NCBI RefSeq assembly: GCF_003851725.1 | Contig: NZ_BHYL01000096.1 | Coordinates: 1-34,157 of the forward strand | Reading direction: 5' to 3' | Length of the DNA stretch: 34,157 nucleotides | Source of the DNA: Cellulomonas algicola | GTDB lineage: Bacteria; Actinomycetota; Actinomycetes; Actinomycetales; Cellulomonadaceae | Shown here: one piece after another, positions 22,921 through 30,663 of the stretch | How the letters are laid out: each line of letters opens with the position of its first letter | Position numbering within the stretch: the stretch's first letter is position 1 | The notes under the pieces: model-generated | What the model was told of the DNA's origin: nothing | What the model saw: the letters and a program-made list of their open reading frames with translations, nothing else | Database searches by the model: none | Made by a program: the position numbers and the translations under genes

Positions 22921-24296
22921 CGGCCCACCAGGTTCTGCCCGCAGACGCGCAGCGTCTCGCCGACGACCCCGCCGGCCGCGGGCGACGCGAGGAACGCGAC
23001 GGCCTCGGCGACGTCGACGGGGAGCCCGCCCTGCTGGAGCGAGTTGAGCCGTCGGGCGACCTGCCGTGTGACGGCGGGGATGCGCGCGGTCATCTCGGTC
23101 TCGATGAAGCCGGGCGCGACCGCGTTGGCGGTGCCGCCGAACGGGACGAGCAGCGGTGCGGTCGCGCGGACCATGCCGATGACGCCACCCTTCGACGCCG
23201 CGTAGTTGGTCTGCCCGCGGTTGCCCGCGATGCCCGACGTCGACGCGAGCGACACGATGCGGGGCGCGTCGGCGAAGTCGCCCGACGTGAGCAGCGCCTC
23301 GTTGATCCGCAGCTGGCTCGCGATGTTCACGGCCAGCACGGACTCCCACTTGTCGGGGGTCATGTTGGCGAGCAGCTTGTCGCGCGTGATCCCGGCGTTG
23401 TGCACGACGACGTCGAGCCGCCCGTGCCGCTGGAGGGCGTGCGCGAGGATGCGCGCACCGGCGTCGTCGGCGGTGACGTCGAGCTGGAGCGCGGTGCCGT
23501 GGATCTCGTTGGCGACGGCCGCGAGCTGCTCGCCCGCAGCGGGGACGTCGACCGCGACGACGGTCGCGCCGTCCCGGGCCAGCGTCTGCGCGATCGCCTT
23601 GCCGATGCCGCGCGCGGCCCCGGTCACGACCGCGACACGCCCGTCGAGCGGCGTCTCCCACGACGCCGGCAGCGCGCCCGCGTCGGAGGCGACCGTCAGC
23701 AGCTGCCCGTCGACGAACGCGGACCGGGCGGACAGGAAGAACCGCAGCGCACCGAGCACCGAGGGCGCGGTCACGGGCACGCCCTCGCGCAGCACGACAC
23801 CGTTGCCGGTCGCGCCGCCGCGCAGCTCCTTCGCGAGCGACCGCAGCAGCCCGTCGACGCCCTGCCGGGCCGCCGCGAGGGCGGGGGCGTCGTCGACGCC
23901 CGCCTCGCGCGAGACGGTGACGACCCGACCGCCGCGCGCGAGCCCCTTGAGGGTGCCGGCCGCCGCGAGCACGGGCTCGGCGAGCTGGTCGGGGTGGGTC
24001 ACGCCCGTGAGGACGAGGACGACAGCCGCGTAGCGGGTGTCGGGGTGGGCGTGCCGGTGCACCTCGAGGTCCCAGCCGTCGAGGACCGTCGCGCCGGGAG
24101 CGCCGCCCGCGGGCCCGGACAGCACCGCGGCGAGCGCGTCGCCGTCACCGTCGCGGCCGAGCACGAGGACGGGTCCGTCGACGAGCGGTGCGCCGGGGCG
24201 GTGGCGGCGCAGCGGCGTCGGCTGGGGGAGGCCGAGCTGCTTCGCGATCTTCTTCGTGACGCCGCTGTTGACGAGGTTGAGGTAGGTGTCGGTCAT
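22917..24296 (-). CDS. fabG4: High-molecular-weight 3-oxoacyl reductase (FabG4-like)
   Basis: This 459-residue protein is nearly twice the length of ordinary FabG and matches FabG4 of mycobacteria: an N-terminal Rossmann-like domain without a glycine-rich cofactor motif (residues 1-210), then a full SDR domain with TGAARGIG (225-232), NAG (300-302), SSTSG-type serine near 352 and YAASK (Tyr365, Lys369). FabG4 is an NADH-preferring reductase of 3-oxoacyl-CoA; in the forward direction of beta-oxidation it would oxidise (R)-3-hydroxyacyl-CoA. ATG at 24296 lies two bases after the thiolase stop; a GTG at 24302 would give a GTGA overlap and two more residues. Confidence 0.9.
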   Translation of the reverse strand: MTDTYLNLVNSGVTKKIAKQLGLPQPTPLRRHRPGAPLVDGPVLVLGRDGDGDALAAVLSGPAGGAPGATVLDGWDLEVHRHAHPDTRYAAVVLVLTGVTHPDQLAEPVLAAAGTLKGLARGGRVVTVSREAGVDDAPALAAARQGVDGLLRSLAKELRGGATGNGVVLREGVPVTAPSVLGALRFFLSARSAFVDGQLLTVASDAGALPASWETPLDGRVAVVTGAARGIGKAIAQTLARDGATVVAVDVPAAGEQLAAVANEIHGTALQLDVTADDAGARILAHALQRHGRLDVVVHNAGITRDKLLANMTPDKWESVLAVNIASQLRINEALLTSGDFADAPRIVSLASTSGIAGNRGQTNYAASKGGVIGMVRATAPLLVPFGGTANAVAPGFIETEMTARIPAVTRQVARRLNSLQQGGLPVDVAEAVAFLASPAAGGVVGETLRVCGQNLVGR

Positions 24297-24298
24297 GG

Positions 24299-25642
24299 TC
24301 ACGCCGCCTCGAGGATCGCGGTGAGGCCGAGCCCGCCGGCCGCGCACACGGACACCAGGGCGCGCACCGGGCGGCCCTCGGCCTGCTGGCGGCGGTGCAG
24401 CTCCTTGCTGATCGTGGCGACGATCCGGCCGCCGGTCGCGGCGAACGGGTGGCCCGCGGCCAGCGACGAGCCGTGCACGTTGAGCCTCGCCCGGTCGACG
24501 GACCCGAACGCCCCGTCGAGCCCGAGCCGCTCCTTGCCGAACTGCGCGGACTCCCACGCGGCGAGCGTCGTGAGGACGGTCGACGCGAACGCCTCGTGGA
24601 TCTCGACGTAGTCGAGGTCGTCGAGCGTCAGCCCGTTGCGGGCGAGCAGGCGCGGCACCGCGAACACGGGTGCCATGAGCAGCCCGTCGACGCCGTGCAC
24701 GAAGTCGACCGCGGCGGCCTCGGCGTCGACGACGACCGCGAGCGGCGTGAGGTCGTGCGCGGCGGCCCACTCGTCGGAGCCGAGCAGGACGGTGGACGCG
24801 CCGTCGGTGAGCGGCGTGGAGTTCCCGGCCGTCATGGTCGCGGGCGTGTCGAGCCCGAGCCCGAACACCGGCTTGAGCTTCGCGAGCTTCTCGAGGGAGG
24901 TGTCGGCGCGCAGGTTGCCGTCGGTCGTCTGCCCGCGGAACGGCGTGACGAGGTCGTCGAAGAACCCGTCGGCCCACGCGGCGGCGAGCCGCTGGTGCGA
25001 CGCGAAGGCGACCTCGTCCTGCGCCTCGCGCGTGATGCCCCACTGCGCGGTCGTCAGAGCCTGGTGCTCGCCCATCGACAGGCCGGTGCGCGGCTCGTCG
25101 GTGCGGGGTGCGGCGGGCGCGAGGTCCTTCGGGCGGATGCGCGACGCGACGGCGAGGCGCTGCCCGACGGACCGCGCGCGGGACAGGTCGAGCAGCGTGC
25201 GGCGCAGCCGGTCGCTCACGGCGATGGGCGCGTCGGACGTCGTGTCGACGCCGCCCGCGATGCCGGAGTCGAGCTGGCCGAGCCGGATCTTGTTGGCGAG
25301 CCCGACGACGGACTCGAGCCCGGTCGCGCAGGCCTGCTGCACGTCGTACGCGGGTGTCGTCGGCGCGAGCGCGGAGCCGAGCACGGCCTCACGGGTGAGG
25401 TTGAAGTCGCGCGAGTGCTTGAGCACCGCGCCGGCCGCGACCTCGCCGATGCGCTCGCCCTGCAGCCCGTACCGCGCGACGAGCCCGTCGAGCGCGGCGG
25501 TCAGCATGTCCTGGTTGCTCGCGTGGGCGTACGCGCCGCCGGCGCGGGCGAACGGGATCCGGTTGCCGCCGAGCACGAGCGCGCGGCGCGTCCCGGGTGT
25601 CGTCGGCGTGTCCGCAGGGGTCTTGCGGGGGGAGGGGGCCAC
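24299..25642 (-). CDS. Acetyl-CoA C-acyltransferase (thiolase, FadA2/FadI-like)
   Basis: This 447-residue thiolase has the acyl-accepting Cys105 in QQACATGLES, His398 in LAAGHPFAATGGR and Cys433 in SVCAAGGLGL, so all catalytic residues are present. It splits 3-oxoacyl-CoA with CoA, or condenses two acyl-CoAs in reverse. Its insert between the halves is like that of FadI/FadA2 rather than short acetoacetyl-CoA thiolases. GTG at 25642 has GAGAGG about eight bases upstream. It is the first gene of the operon with the FabG4-like and MaoC genes, and is divergent from a TetR gene across 114 bases. Confidence 0.92.
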   Translation of the reverse strand: MAPSPRKTPADTPTTPGTRRALVLGGNRIPFARAGGAYAHASNQDMLTAALDGLVARYGLQGERIGEVAAGAVLKHSRDFNLTREAVLGSALAPTTPAYDVQQACATGLESVVGLANKIRLGQLDSGIAGGVDTTSDAPIAVSDRLRRTLLDLSRARSVGQRLAVASRIRPKDLAPAAPRTDEPRTGLSMGEHQALTTAQWGITREAQDEVAFASHQRLAAAWADGFFDDLVTPFRGQTTDGNLRADTSLEKLAKLKPVFGLGLDTPATMTAGNSTPLTDGASTVLLGSDEWAAAHDLTPLAVVVDAEAAAVDFVHGVDGLLMAPVFAVPRLLARNGLTLDDLDYVEIHEAFASTVLTTLAAWESAQFGKERLGLDGAFGSVDRARLNVHGSSLAAGHPFAATGGRIVATISKELHRRQQAEGRPVRALVSVCAAGGLGLTAILEAA

Positions 25643-25724
25643 GGCTTGGTTCCTCTCGCATCGTCGCTCGAGCTCGGACGGCCCTCGGCCGGTGCGCGAG
25701 GGACCTACGTCCCGAAGTGGTGTC

Positions 25725-25757
25725 CGAAACCCACAGTACCTGATACCTTCGGTTTCG
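25725..25757. promoter_or_regulatory. Divergent control region between thiolase operon and TetR-oxidase operon
   Basis: CGAAACC (25725-25731) and GGTTTCG (25751-25757) are perfect inverted copies. Between them lie two direct TACCT elements (25737-25742 and 25744-25749). TACCTT at 25744-25749 fits a -10 and ends seven bases before the TetR GTG at 25757, so that gene may be leaderless; it has no Shine-Dalgarno. On the minus strand TACTGT (25738-25733) is a possible -10 for the thiolase operon. A TetR site that controls both sides is likely here. Confidence 0.55.
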
Positions 25758-26623
25758 TGAGCCCCATCACACGAGGGCCGTCGACGACGACGCCACCCAC
25801 GCTCCTGCGCCCCGACGCCGGAACCCCGCCGCCGGGCGACCGCGCCCTGCCCGACGCGCACGACCTGCCCGTCGACGGCCGCTCGACCCGCTGGGCGGAC
25901 CACCGCGAGGCCCGCCGCGCCGAGCTCGTCCGCATCGCCCGCCGCACCGTCCACCACCACGGCCCGGACGTGTCGATGGAGGAGATCGCGGCCGCGGCCG
26001 CCACCTCGAAGTCGATCGTCTACCGCTACTTCACCGACAAGACCGGCCTGCAGATCGCCGTCGCCGAGGCCGTCGTGCTGCAGATCCAGGGCGCGCTCGA
26101 AGGCGTCCTGCGCGTCTCGCCGACGCCCCGCGAGGGCCTGCGGGCGATGGTCGCGGTCTACCTCGAGATGATCGAGTCCTCGCCGAACGTCTACGCGTTC
26201 GTGACGCGCGACGGCTCCGTGGAGTCCGGCGGCCCGCTCGGCCACTTCCTCGACTCCGTCACCGCGCTCGTCGCCGCCCCCTTCGCGCGCGGCCTCACGC
26301 AGGAGCAGCCCGACGGCCGCCGCACCGCCCGCCGTCCCGAGGCCGCCCCCGACGAGACCGCCCCCGTCGACGACGACGAGGCCGCCCGCGTCGCGCTCGC
26401 CGAGGCCTGGGCCGCCGGCGCCGTCGGCTTCGTCCGCGGCGCGGGGGAGTGGTGGCTCGCGCACCGCGACCAGCCCGGCGCCCCCGACCGCGAGGCCCTC
26501 ACCGCCCAGGTCGCCGCCTGGCTCTGGGCCGGACCCGTCGGCCTGCTCGCCCGCGACCGCACCCGACCCGACGCACCCCACCCTGACGCGACGCAGCCCG
26601 CAGACCCGGAGGAGTCCCGATGA
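25757..26623 (+). CDS. TetR-family regulator of the fatty-acid module
   Basis: This 288-residue regulator has its helix-turn-helix at about 56-100 (MEEIAAAAATSKSIVYRYFTDKTG), after a 45-residue disordered, Pro/Thr/Asp-rich N-terminus. The ligand domain is helical, with an Arg/Asp-rich insert near 195-215. It is divergent from the thiolase operon and its stop overlaps the acyl-CoA oxidase start by four bases (ATGA). Such a place suggests it senses an acyl-CoA or fatty acid and represses both arms; neither ligand nor site is shown. The GTG at 25757 lacks a Shine-Dalgarno and may be leaderless; the next in-frame ATG lies past the recognition domain's start. Confidence 0.88.
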   Translation: MSPITRGPSTTTPPTLLRPDAGTPPPGDRALPDAHDLPVDGRSTRWADHREARRAELVRIARRTVHHHGPDVSMEEIAAAAATSKSIVYRYFTDKTGLQIAVAEAVVLQIQGALEGVLRVSPTPREGLRAMVAVYLEMIESSPNVYAFVTRDGSVESGGPLGHFLDSVTALVAAPFARGLTQEQPDGRRTARRPEAAPDETAPVDDDEAARVALAEAWAAGAVGFVRGAGEWWLAHRDQPGAPDREALTAQVAAWLWAGPVGLLARDRTRPDAPHPDATQPADPEESR

Positions 26624-28701
26624 CGACGACCACCCCCCGCCCGACCCCGGCGGAGACCGAGCAGGGCGACCCCCGGCTCGACGCCGACGTCCGCCTGGAC
26701 GTCGAGCACCTCGCGCACCTGCTGCTCGGGCACTACCCCGAGCTGCGACTGGGCGCGCGCCGGCTCATGGCCGACGAGCGGTTCCACCGCATCGAGGGCC
26801 TGCCGCTGGCCGAGCACCGCGACCGGGTGCTCGGCCAGCTGCGGCTGCTCGCCGCCGAGGGCGACGTGCACCGGTCGTTCCCCGTGCGGTTCGGCGGCGC
26901 GGAGGACCACGGCGGGTTCCTCGCCCGGTTCGAGGAGCTCGGCCACGCCGACCCGTCGCTGCAGATCAAGTCCGGCGTGCAGTGGGGGCTGTTCGCGTCC
27001 GCGATCTACCACCTCGGCACCGAGCGCAGCCACGACCAGTTCCTCGCCGACGCGCTGTCCGTCGCGGTCCCGGGTGCGTTCGCGATGACCGAGACCGGCC
27101 ACGGGTCGGACGTCGCCGCGATCGGCACGACCGCGACCTTCGATGTCGAGACCGAGGAGTTCGTCATCCACACGCCGTTCCGTGCGGCGTGGAAGGACTA
27201 CCTCGGCAACGCGGGCCAGCACGGCACCGCGGCCGTCGTGTTCGCCCGCCTCATCACCTCGCCCGCGGGCAAGCCGCGCGTCGACCACGGCGTGCACGCG
27301 TTCTACGTCCCGATCCGCGACCCGCAGACCATGGAGTTCCTGCCGGGCGTCGGCGGCGAGGACGACGGGCTCAAGGGCGGGCTGAACGGCATCGACAACG
27401 GCCGGCTGTGGTTCGACCACGTGCGCGTCCCGCGCGTCAACCTGCTCAACCGCTACGGCGACGTCGACGCCGACGGCACCTACTCCTCGCCGATCGCGAG
27501 CCCGGGCCGCCGGTTCTTCACGATGCTCGGCACGCTCGTCCAGGGCCGCGTGTCGCTCGACGGCGCCGCCGTCACCGCGTCGCGCCTCGGCCTGACGATC
27601 GCGATCACCTACGGCAACCAGCGCCGCCAGTTCGCGGGCGCCGGGAACGACGAGGTCGTGCTGCTCGACTACGCCGAGCACCAGCGGCGTCTCCTGCCGC
27701 TGCTCGCCGAGACGTACGCCGCCGGGTTCGCGCACGAGGACCTGCTCGCCGCGTTCGACGACGTCTTCTCGGGCCGCAACGACACCCCGGAGACGCGCGA
27801 GGACCTCGAGACGCTGGCCGCCGCGCTCAAGCCGACGTCGACCTGGTTCGCCCTCAAGACGCTCCAGACGTGCCGCGAGGCGTGCGGCGGTGCGGGCTTC
27901 CTCACCGAGAACCGGCTGACCAGCCTGCGCGCCGACATGGACGTCTACGTGACGTTCGAGGGCGACAACACCGTGCTCTACCAGCTGGTCGGCAAGCGGC
28001 TCCTCACCGACTACGCCAAGGGCTTCAAGCACCTCGACGCGGTCAAGGTCGCGCAGCTCGTCGCCGAGCGCGCGTCCGACGCCGCCCGGTTCCGGACGCC
28101 CCTGCACCGCGCGATCCAGACCATCGCCGACGTCGGCGACGTCCGCCGCAGCGCCGGCCAGCTCCGCGAGACCGACACCCAGCGGGCGCTGCTCGTCGAC
28201 CGGGTCGAGACGATGGTCGCCGAGATCGCGCAGGCCCTGCGCCCGGCCCAGAGGGCCGACGCCGCGACGTCCGCCGCGCTGTTCAACGGCCAGCAGCACG
28301 CGATCGTCGAGGCCGCGCGGGCGCACGCCGAGCTCGTCCAGTGGGAGTCGTTCACCGCGGCCCTCGCGCGCGTCGACGACCCGGGCACGAAGCAGGTCCT
28401 CACGTGGGTCCGCGACCTGTTCGGGCTCACGCTCGTCGAGCGGCACCTCGCCTGGTACCTGGTCAACGGGCGCCTGTCGGCCGGCCGCGCGCGGACCGTC
28501 ACGTCGTACATCGACCGGCTCGTGTCGCGCCTGCGGCCGCACGCGCAGGACCTCGTCGACGCGTTCGGCTTCGAGCAGGCGCACCTGCGCGCGCCCATCG
28601 CGTCGGGCGCCGAGCAGACGCGTCAGGACGAGGCCCGCGCCTGGTACCGCGCGCAGCGCGCGTCGGGCGACGCCCCGATCCCGGAGAAGCACACCCGCTG
28701 A
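26620..28701 (+). CDS. Acyl-CoA oxidase-like flavoprotein
   Basis: At 693 residues this is far longer than a bacterial FadE (about 380) and has the acyl-CoA oxidase order: an N-terminal helical domain, the FAD-side MTETGHGSD at 156-164, a middle beta domain with WKDYLGNAG, a helical domain with CREACGGAGF, the catalytic Glu447 in FEGDNTVLYQLVGK, and a second, ACOX-type C-terminal helical domain. Such oxidases make trans-2-enoyl-CoA and pass electrons to oxygen, giving peroxide. FEGDNTVL is the oxidase form of the motif. ATG at 26620 has GGAGGAG upstream and overlaps the TetR stop. Dehydrogenase rather than oxidase activity cannot be excluded from sequence. Confidence 0.88.
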   Translation: MTTTTPRPTPAETEQGDPRLDADVRLDVEHLAHLLLGHYPELRLGARRLMADERFHRIEGLPLAEHRDRVLGQLRLLAAEGDVHRSFPVRFGGAEDHGGFLARFEELGHADPSLQIKSGVQWGLFASAIYHLGTERSHDQFLADALSVAVPGAFAMTETGHGSDVAAIGTTATFDVETEEFVIHTPFRAAWKDYLGNAGQHGTAAVVFARLITSPAGKPRVDHGVHAFYVPIRDPQTMEFLPGVGGEDDGLKGGLNGIDNGRLWFDHVRVPRVNLLNRYGDVDADGTYSSPIASPGRRFFTMLGTLVQGRVSLDGAAVTASRLGLTIAITYGNQRRQFAGAGNDEVVLLDYAEHQRRLLPLLAETYAAGFAHEDLLAAFDDVFSGRNDTPETREDLETLAAALKPTSTWFALKTLQTCREACGGAGFLTENRLTSLRADMDVYVTFEGDNTVLYQLVGKRLLTDYAKGFKHLDAVKVAQLVAERASDAARFRTPLHRAIQTIADVGDVRRSAGQLRETDTQRALLVDRVETMVAEIAQALRPAQRADAATSAALFNGQQHAIVEAARAHAELVQWESFTAALARVDDPGTKQVLTWVRDLFGLTLVERHLAWYLVNGRLSAGRARTVTSYIDRLVSRLRPHAQDLVDAFGFEQAHLRAPIASGAEQTRQDEARAWYRAQRASGDAPIPEKHTR

Positions 28702-28702
28702 C

Positions 28703-28766
28703 CCGGCACGACGACGGGCCCCGGGCGCGCGGTGGAGGCGCAGCCCGGGGCCCGTCCGCGTGCCGG
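28703..28766. terminator. Very large two-part hairpin between convergent genes
   Basis: The outer stem CCGGCACG (28703-28710) with CGTGCCGG (28759-28766) is perfect over 8 bp. The inner stem 28713-28726 with 28743-28756 is perfect over 14 bp. The inner part runs on through a single bulged A into GCGC/GCGC (28727-28730 with 28738-28741). About 26 pairs in all lie in the gap between the acyl-CoA oxidase stop and the convergent pentapeptide gene, so a bidirectional terminator is very likely. It could also extrude as a cruciform. Confidence 0.85.
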
Positions 28767-28830
28767 TGCCGTCGCCGCGTCGGACGTCGCGACCAGCACG
28801 CGGCTCCGCCGGGGTGTGCGCGTGTCGTGC

Positions 28831-29496
28831 TCAGGCGATGCTGCCGCGCCAGGCGGGCGGCGCGTCCGGCGCGTCGGTGACGGTCGACAGCGCGGCGCCG
28901 TCGGTGGCCAGCAGCACGACGAGCTCGGGCACGGTGCGCTGGACCGTGCCGCCGTCGCCGGCGAGGTCGACGACCCCGTCGACGGGTCCGACGCTGCCGA
29001 CGGCCCCGCGGACCGTCGTCCCGCCCCACGTCGTGGCGTCGACGAGGACGCCGTGCAGGTCCGTGTCGGACAGGTCGGCGCCGCGCAGGTCCGCGCCGCC
29101 CAGGTCGGTCCGGACCAGGTAGGAGCCGCTGAGGTCCGCGTCCGTGAGGTCGGAGCCCGTCAGGTCGGTGCGGACCAGCCACGTCCGGTGCAGGCGCGCG
29201 CCGATCGCGCACACGCCCGACAGGTCGGCCTTGCCGAGCCGCGCGTGCGTGAGGTCGGCGCCGCGCAGGTCCGCGCCCGCGAGGAGCGCACCGGACAGGT
29301 CCGCGCCCCGGAGGTCGGTGCGCTGCAGGTCCACGCCGAACAGGTCCGCGTCGGCAAGGTCGGCCCCACGCAGGTCGGCCCCGGCGAGGTCGGGTGCCGA
29401 CGGGTCGGACCCGAGGTCGAGGCGCGCGCCCTCGGCCCCCGACGTGCGCAGCCAGGTCCGGTGCGCCTCCAGGCGTGCGGCCAGCGTCTCGGTCAC
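28831..29496 (-). CDS. Pentapeptide-repeat protein (A(D/N)LxX type)
   Basis: This 221-residue protein has a nearly regular run of pentapeptides from about residue 34 to 155, with the classic A-D-L-x-x unit repeated: ADLRGADLADADLFGVDLQ, GADLSGALLAGADLRG and so on. This predicts a right-handed quadrilateral beta-helix. The C-terminal 60 residues are not repeats and may cap the helix or bind a partner. Regular members include DNA-mimic gyrase protectors, but this repeat type is also common in proteins of no known role. GTG at 29496 has GGGAGG eight bases upstream. It shows much better repeats than the protein at 15971-16561. Confidence 0.9.
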   Translation of the reverse strand: MTETLAARLEAHRTWLRTSGAEGARLDLGSDPSAPDLAGADLRGADLADADLFGVDLQRTDLRGADLSGALLAGADLRGADLTHARLGKADLSGVCAIGARLHRTWLVRTDLTGSDLTDADLSGSYLVRTDLGGADLRGADLSDTDLHGVLVDATTWGGTTVRGAVGSVGPVDGVVDLAGDGGTVQRTVPELVVLLATDGAALSTVTDAPDAPPAWRGSIA

Positions 29497-29616
29497 GGGG
29501 CTCCCTCCCGTCGGCACCCCGACCACCCGAGCATGACGGGCGGCCGGGGTGCGCGGCCAGGCTGTTCCCGCGGGCTGGACGGCGGCACGAGCGCCGGTCG
29601 GGCGCACCCGGCGCGC

Positions 29617-29637
29617 GCCTGTGGCGCACGCACAGGC
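29617..29637 (-). terminator. Hairpin after the aldo/keto reductase gene
   Basis: GCCTGTG (29617-29623) and CACAGGC (29631-29637) form a perfect seven-base-pair stem with a seven-base loop. It lies 37 bases past the reductase stop on the minus strand and before the start of the pentapeptide gene, so it may separate the two transcripts. No U tract. Confidence 0.5.
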
Positions 29638-29673
29638 CGGGCGGGCGCGACGAGGCCGGCGGTGGCGTCGGCG

Positions 29674-30606
29674 TCAGGCCGGGGCGTCCAGGCGGGCGAC
29701 GAGGTCGTCGTCGAGGGTCAGGCGTGCGCCCGCGACGGCCTCCTCGACCTGCTCGACGCGCGTCGCACCGACGATCGGCACGACGCCGTGCGCGACGAGC
29801 CACGCGATCACGACCTGGTTGGCCGAGACCCCGAGCTCGCTCGCGACCTCGTGGAGGACGGCGAGCCGCGCCGTCGTGCCGGGGTGCTCGAAGAGCTCCT
29901 GCATCGGCTTGTCCGGCCGGGTGTAGGCCCCGAACATCAGGGTGTTGTAGGCCCAGAGCGTCAGGTCGCCCTCGGCGGCGAGGTAGTCGAACGTCTCCGG
30001 GGTCGCGAGCGTGTGCCCGCCCTCGGGCAACCGGACGCCGGGCCGCGGCTGCAGGTAGGTGTGCCGGAGCTGCACCTGCGTGAACGGTGCGACGCCCAGG
30101 TCGCGCGCGGTGCGACGTGCGCGCTCGAGGCGCCAGGTGGCGTGGTTGCTCGCGCCGAGGACCCCGACGGTGCCGTCGGCGACGAGCGCACCGAACGCGC
30201 CGACCGTCTCCTCCAGGGGGACGGCACGGTCCTCGACGTGCGCCCAGTACACGTCGATCCGGTCGGTGCCGAGGCGCTTGAGCGACCCCTCGACGGCCGC
30301 GCGGATCGCGGCGGCGGACAGGCCCTCGACGTCGTCGAGCGTCCGGTCGCCCGGTGTGCGGGGACGCGCACCGACCTTCGTCGAGAGGACGACGGCGTCG
30401 CGGTTGCCGCGCGCGGCGAGCCAGCGGCCGATGGTCGCCTCGCTCTCGTCGCCCGTGCAGCCGTCCTGCCAGAACGGGTAGTTGTCGGCCGTGTCGAGCC
30501 GGGTGCCGCCGAGCTCGACGAACCGGTCGAGGATCGCGGACGAGTCCTGCTCGTCCACGGTCGTGCCGAGGGGGATGGTGCCCAGTGCCAGTCGCAGATC
30601 GGTCAT
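29674..30606 (-). CDS. Aldo/keto reductase
   Basis: This 310-residue (beta/alpha)8 oxidoreductase has the full catalytic tetrad: Asp38 and Tyr43 in LDTADNYPF, Lys77 in LSTKVGA and His123 in VYWAHVEDR. GASNHATWRLE and IVGATRVEQVEEA near the C-terminus fit NADPH binding as in the YghZ/AKR11-13 type. It reduces aldehydes or keto sugars; the physiological substrate is unknown. ATG at 30606 has no obvious Shine-Dalgarno. A perfect 16-base palindrome lies 17 bases upstream and most likely is the operator of a LacI-type or similar repressor encoded elsewhere, suggesting control by a sugar or other small molecule. Confidence 0.9.
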   Translation of the reverse strand: MTDLRLALGTIPLGTTVDEQDSSAILDRFVELGGTRLDTADNYPFWQDGCTGDESEATIGRWLAARGNRDAVVLSTKVGARPRTPGDRTLDDVEGLSAAAIRAAVEGSLKRLGTDRIDVYWAHVEDRAVPLEETVGAFGALVADGTVGVLGASNHATWRLERARRTARDLGVAPFTQVQLRHTYLQPRPGVRLPEGGHTLATPETFDYLAAEGDLTLWAYNTLMFGAYTRPDKPMQELFEHPGTTARLAVLHEVASELGVSANQVVIAWLVAHGVVPIVGATRVEQVEEAVAGARLTLDDDLVARLDAPA

Positions 30607-30622
30607 GACGACACCGTGCCGC

Positions 30623-30638
30623 TTCGAGCGCGCTCGAA
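30623..30638. promoter_or_regulatory. Perfect 16-bp palindrome upstream of the aldo/keto reductase
   Basis: TTCGAGCG followed at once by CGCTCGAA is self-complementary over 16 bases with a central GCGC. The centre and size fit a LacI-family operator. It lies 17 bases upstream of the reductase start and 26 past the lipoprotein stop. No candidate regulator is in the window. Confidence 0.65.
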
Positions 30639-30663
30639 CGCAAGCCCTGCGCGCGTCGTGGTC

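Noticed and set aside
26620-28701. Calling this gene fadE5, by analogy with the mycobacterial htdX-fabG4-fadA2-fadE5 group
   Set aside because: The length and the FEGDNTVL motif fit acyl-CoA oxidase better, so the synteny-based name was not used.
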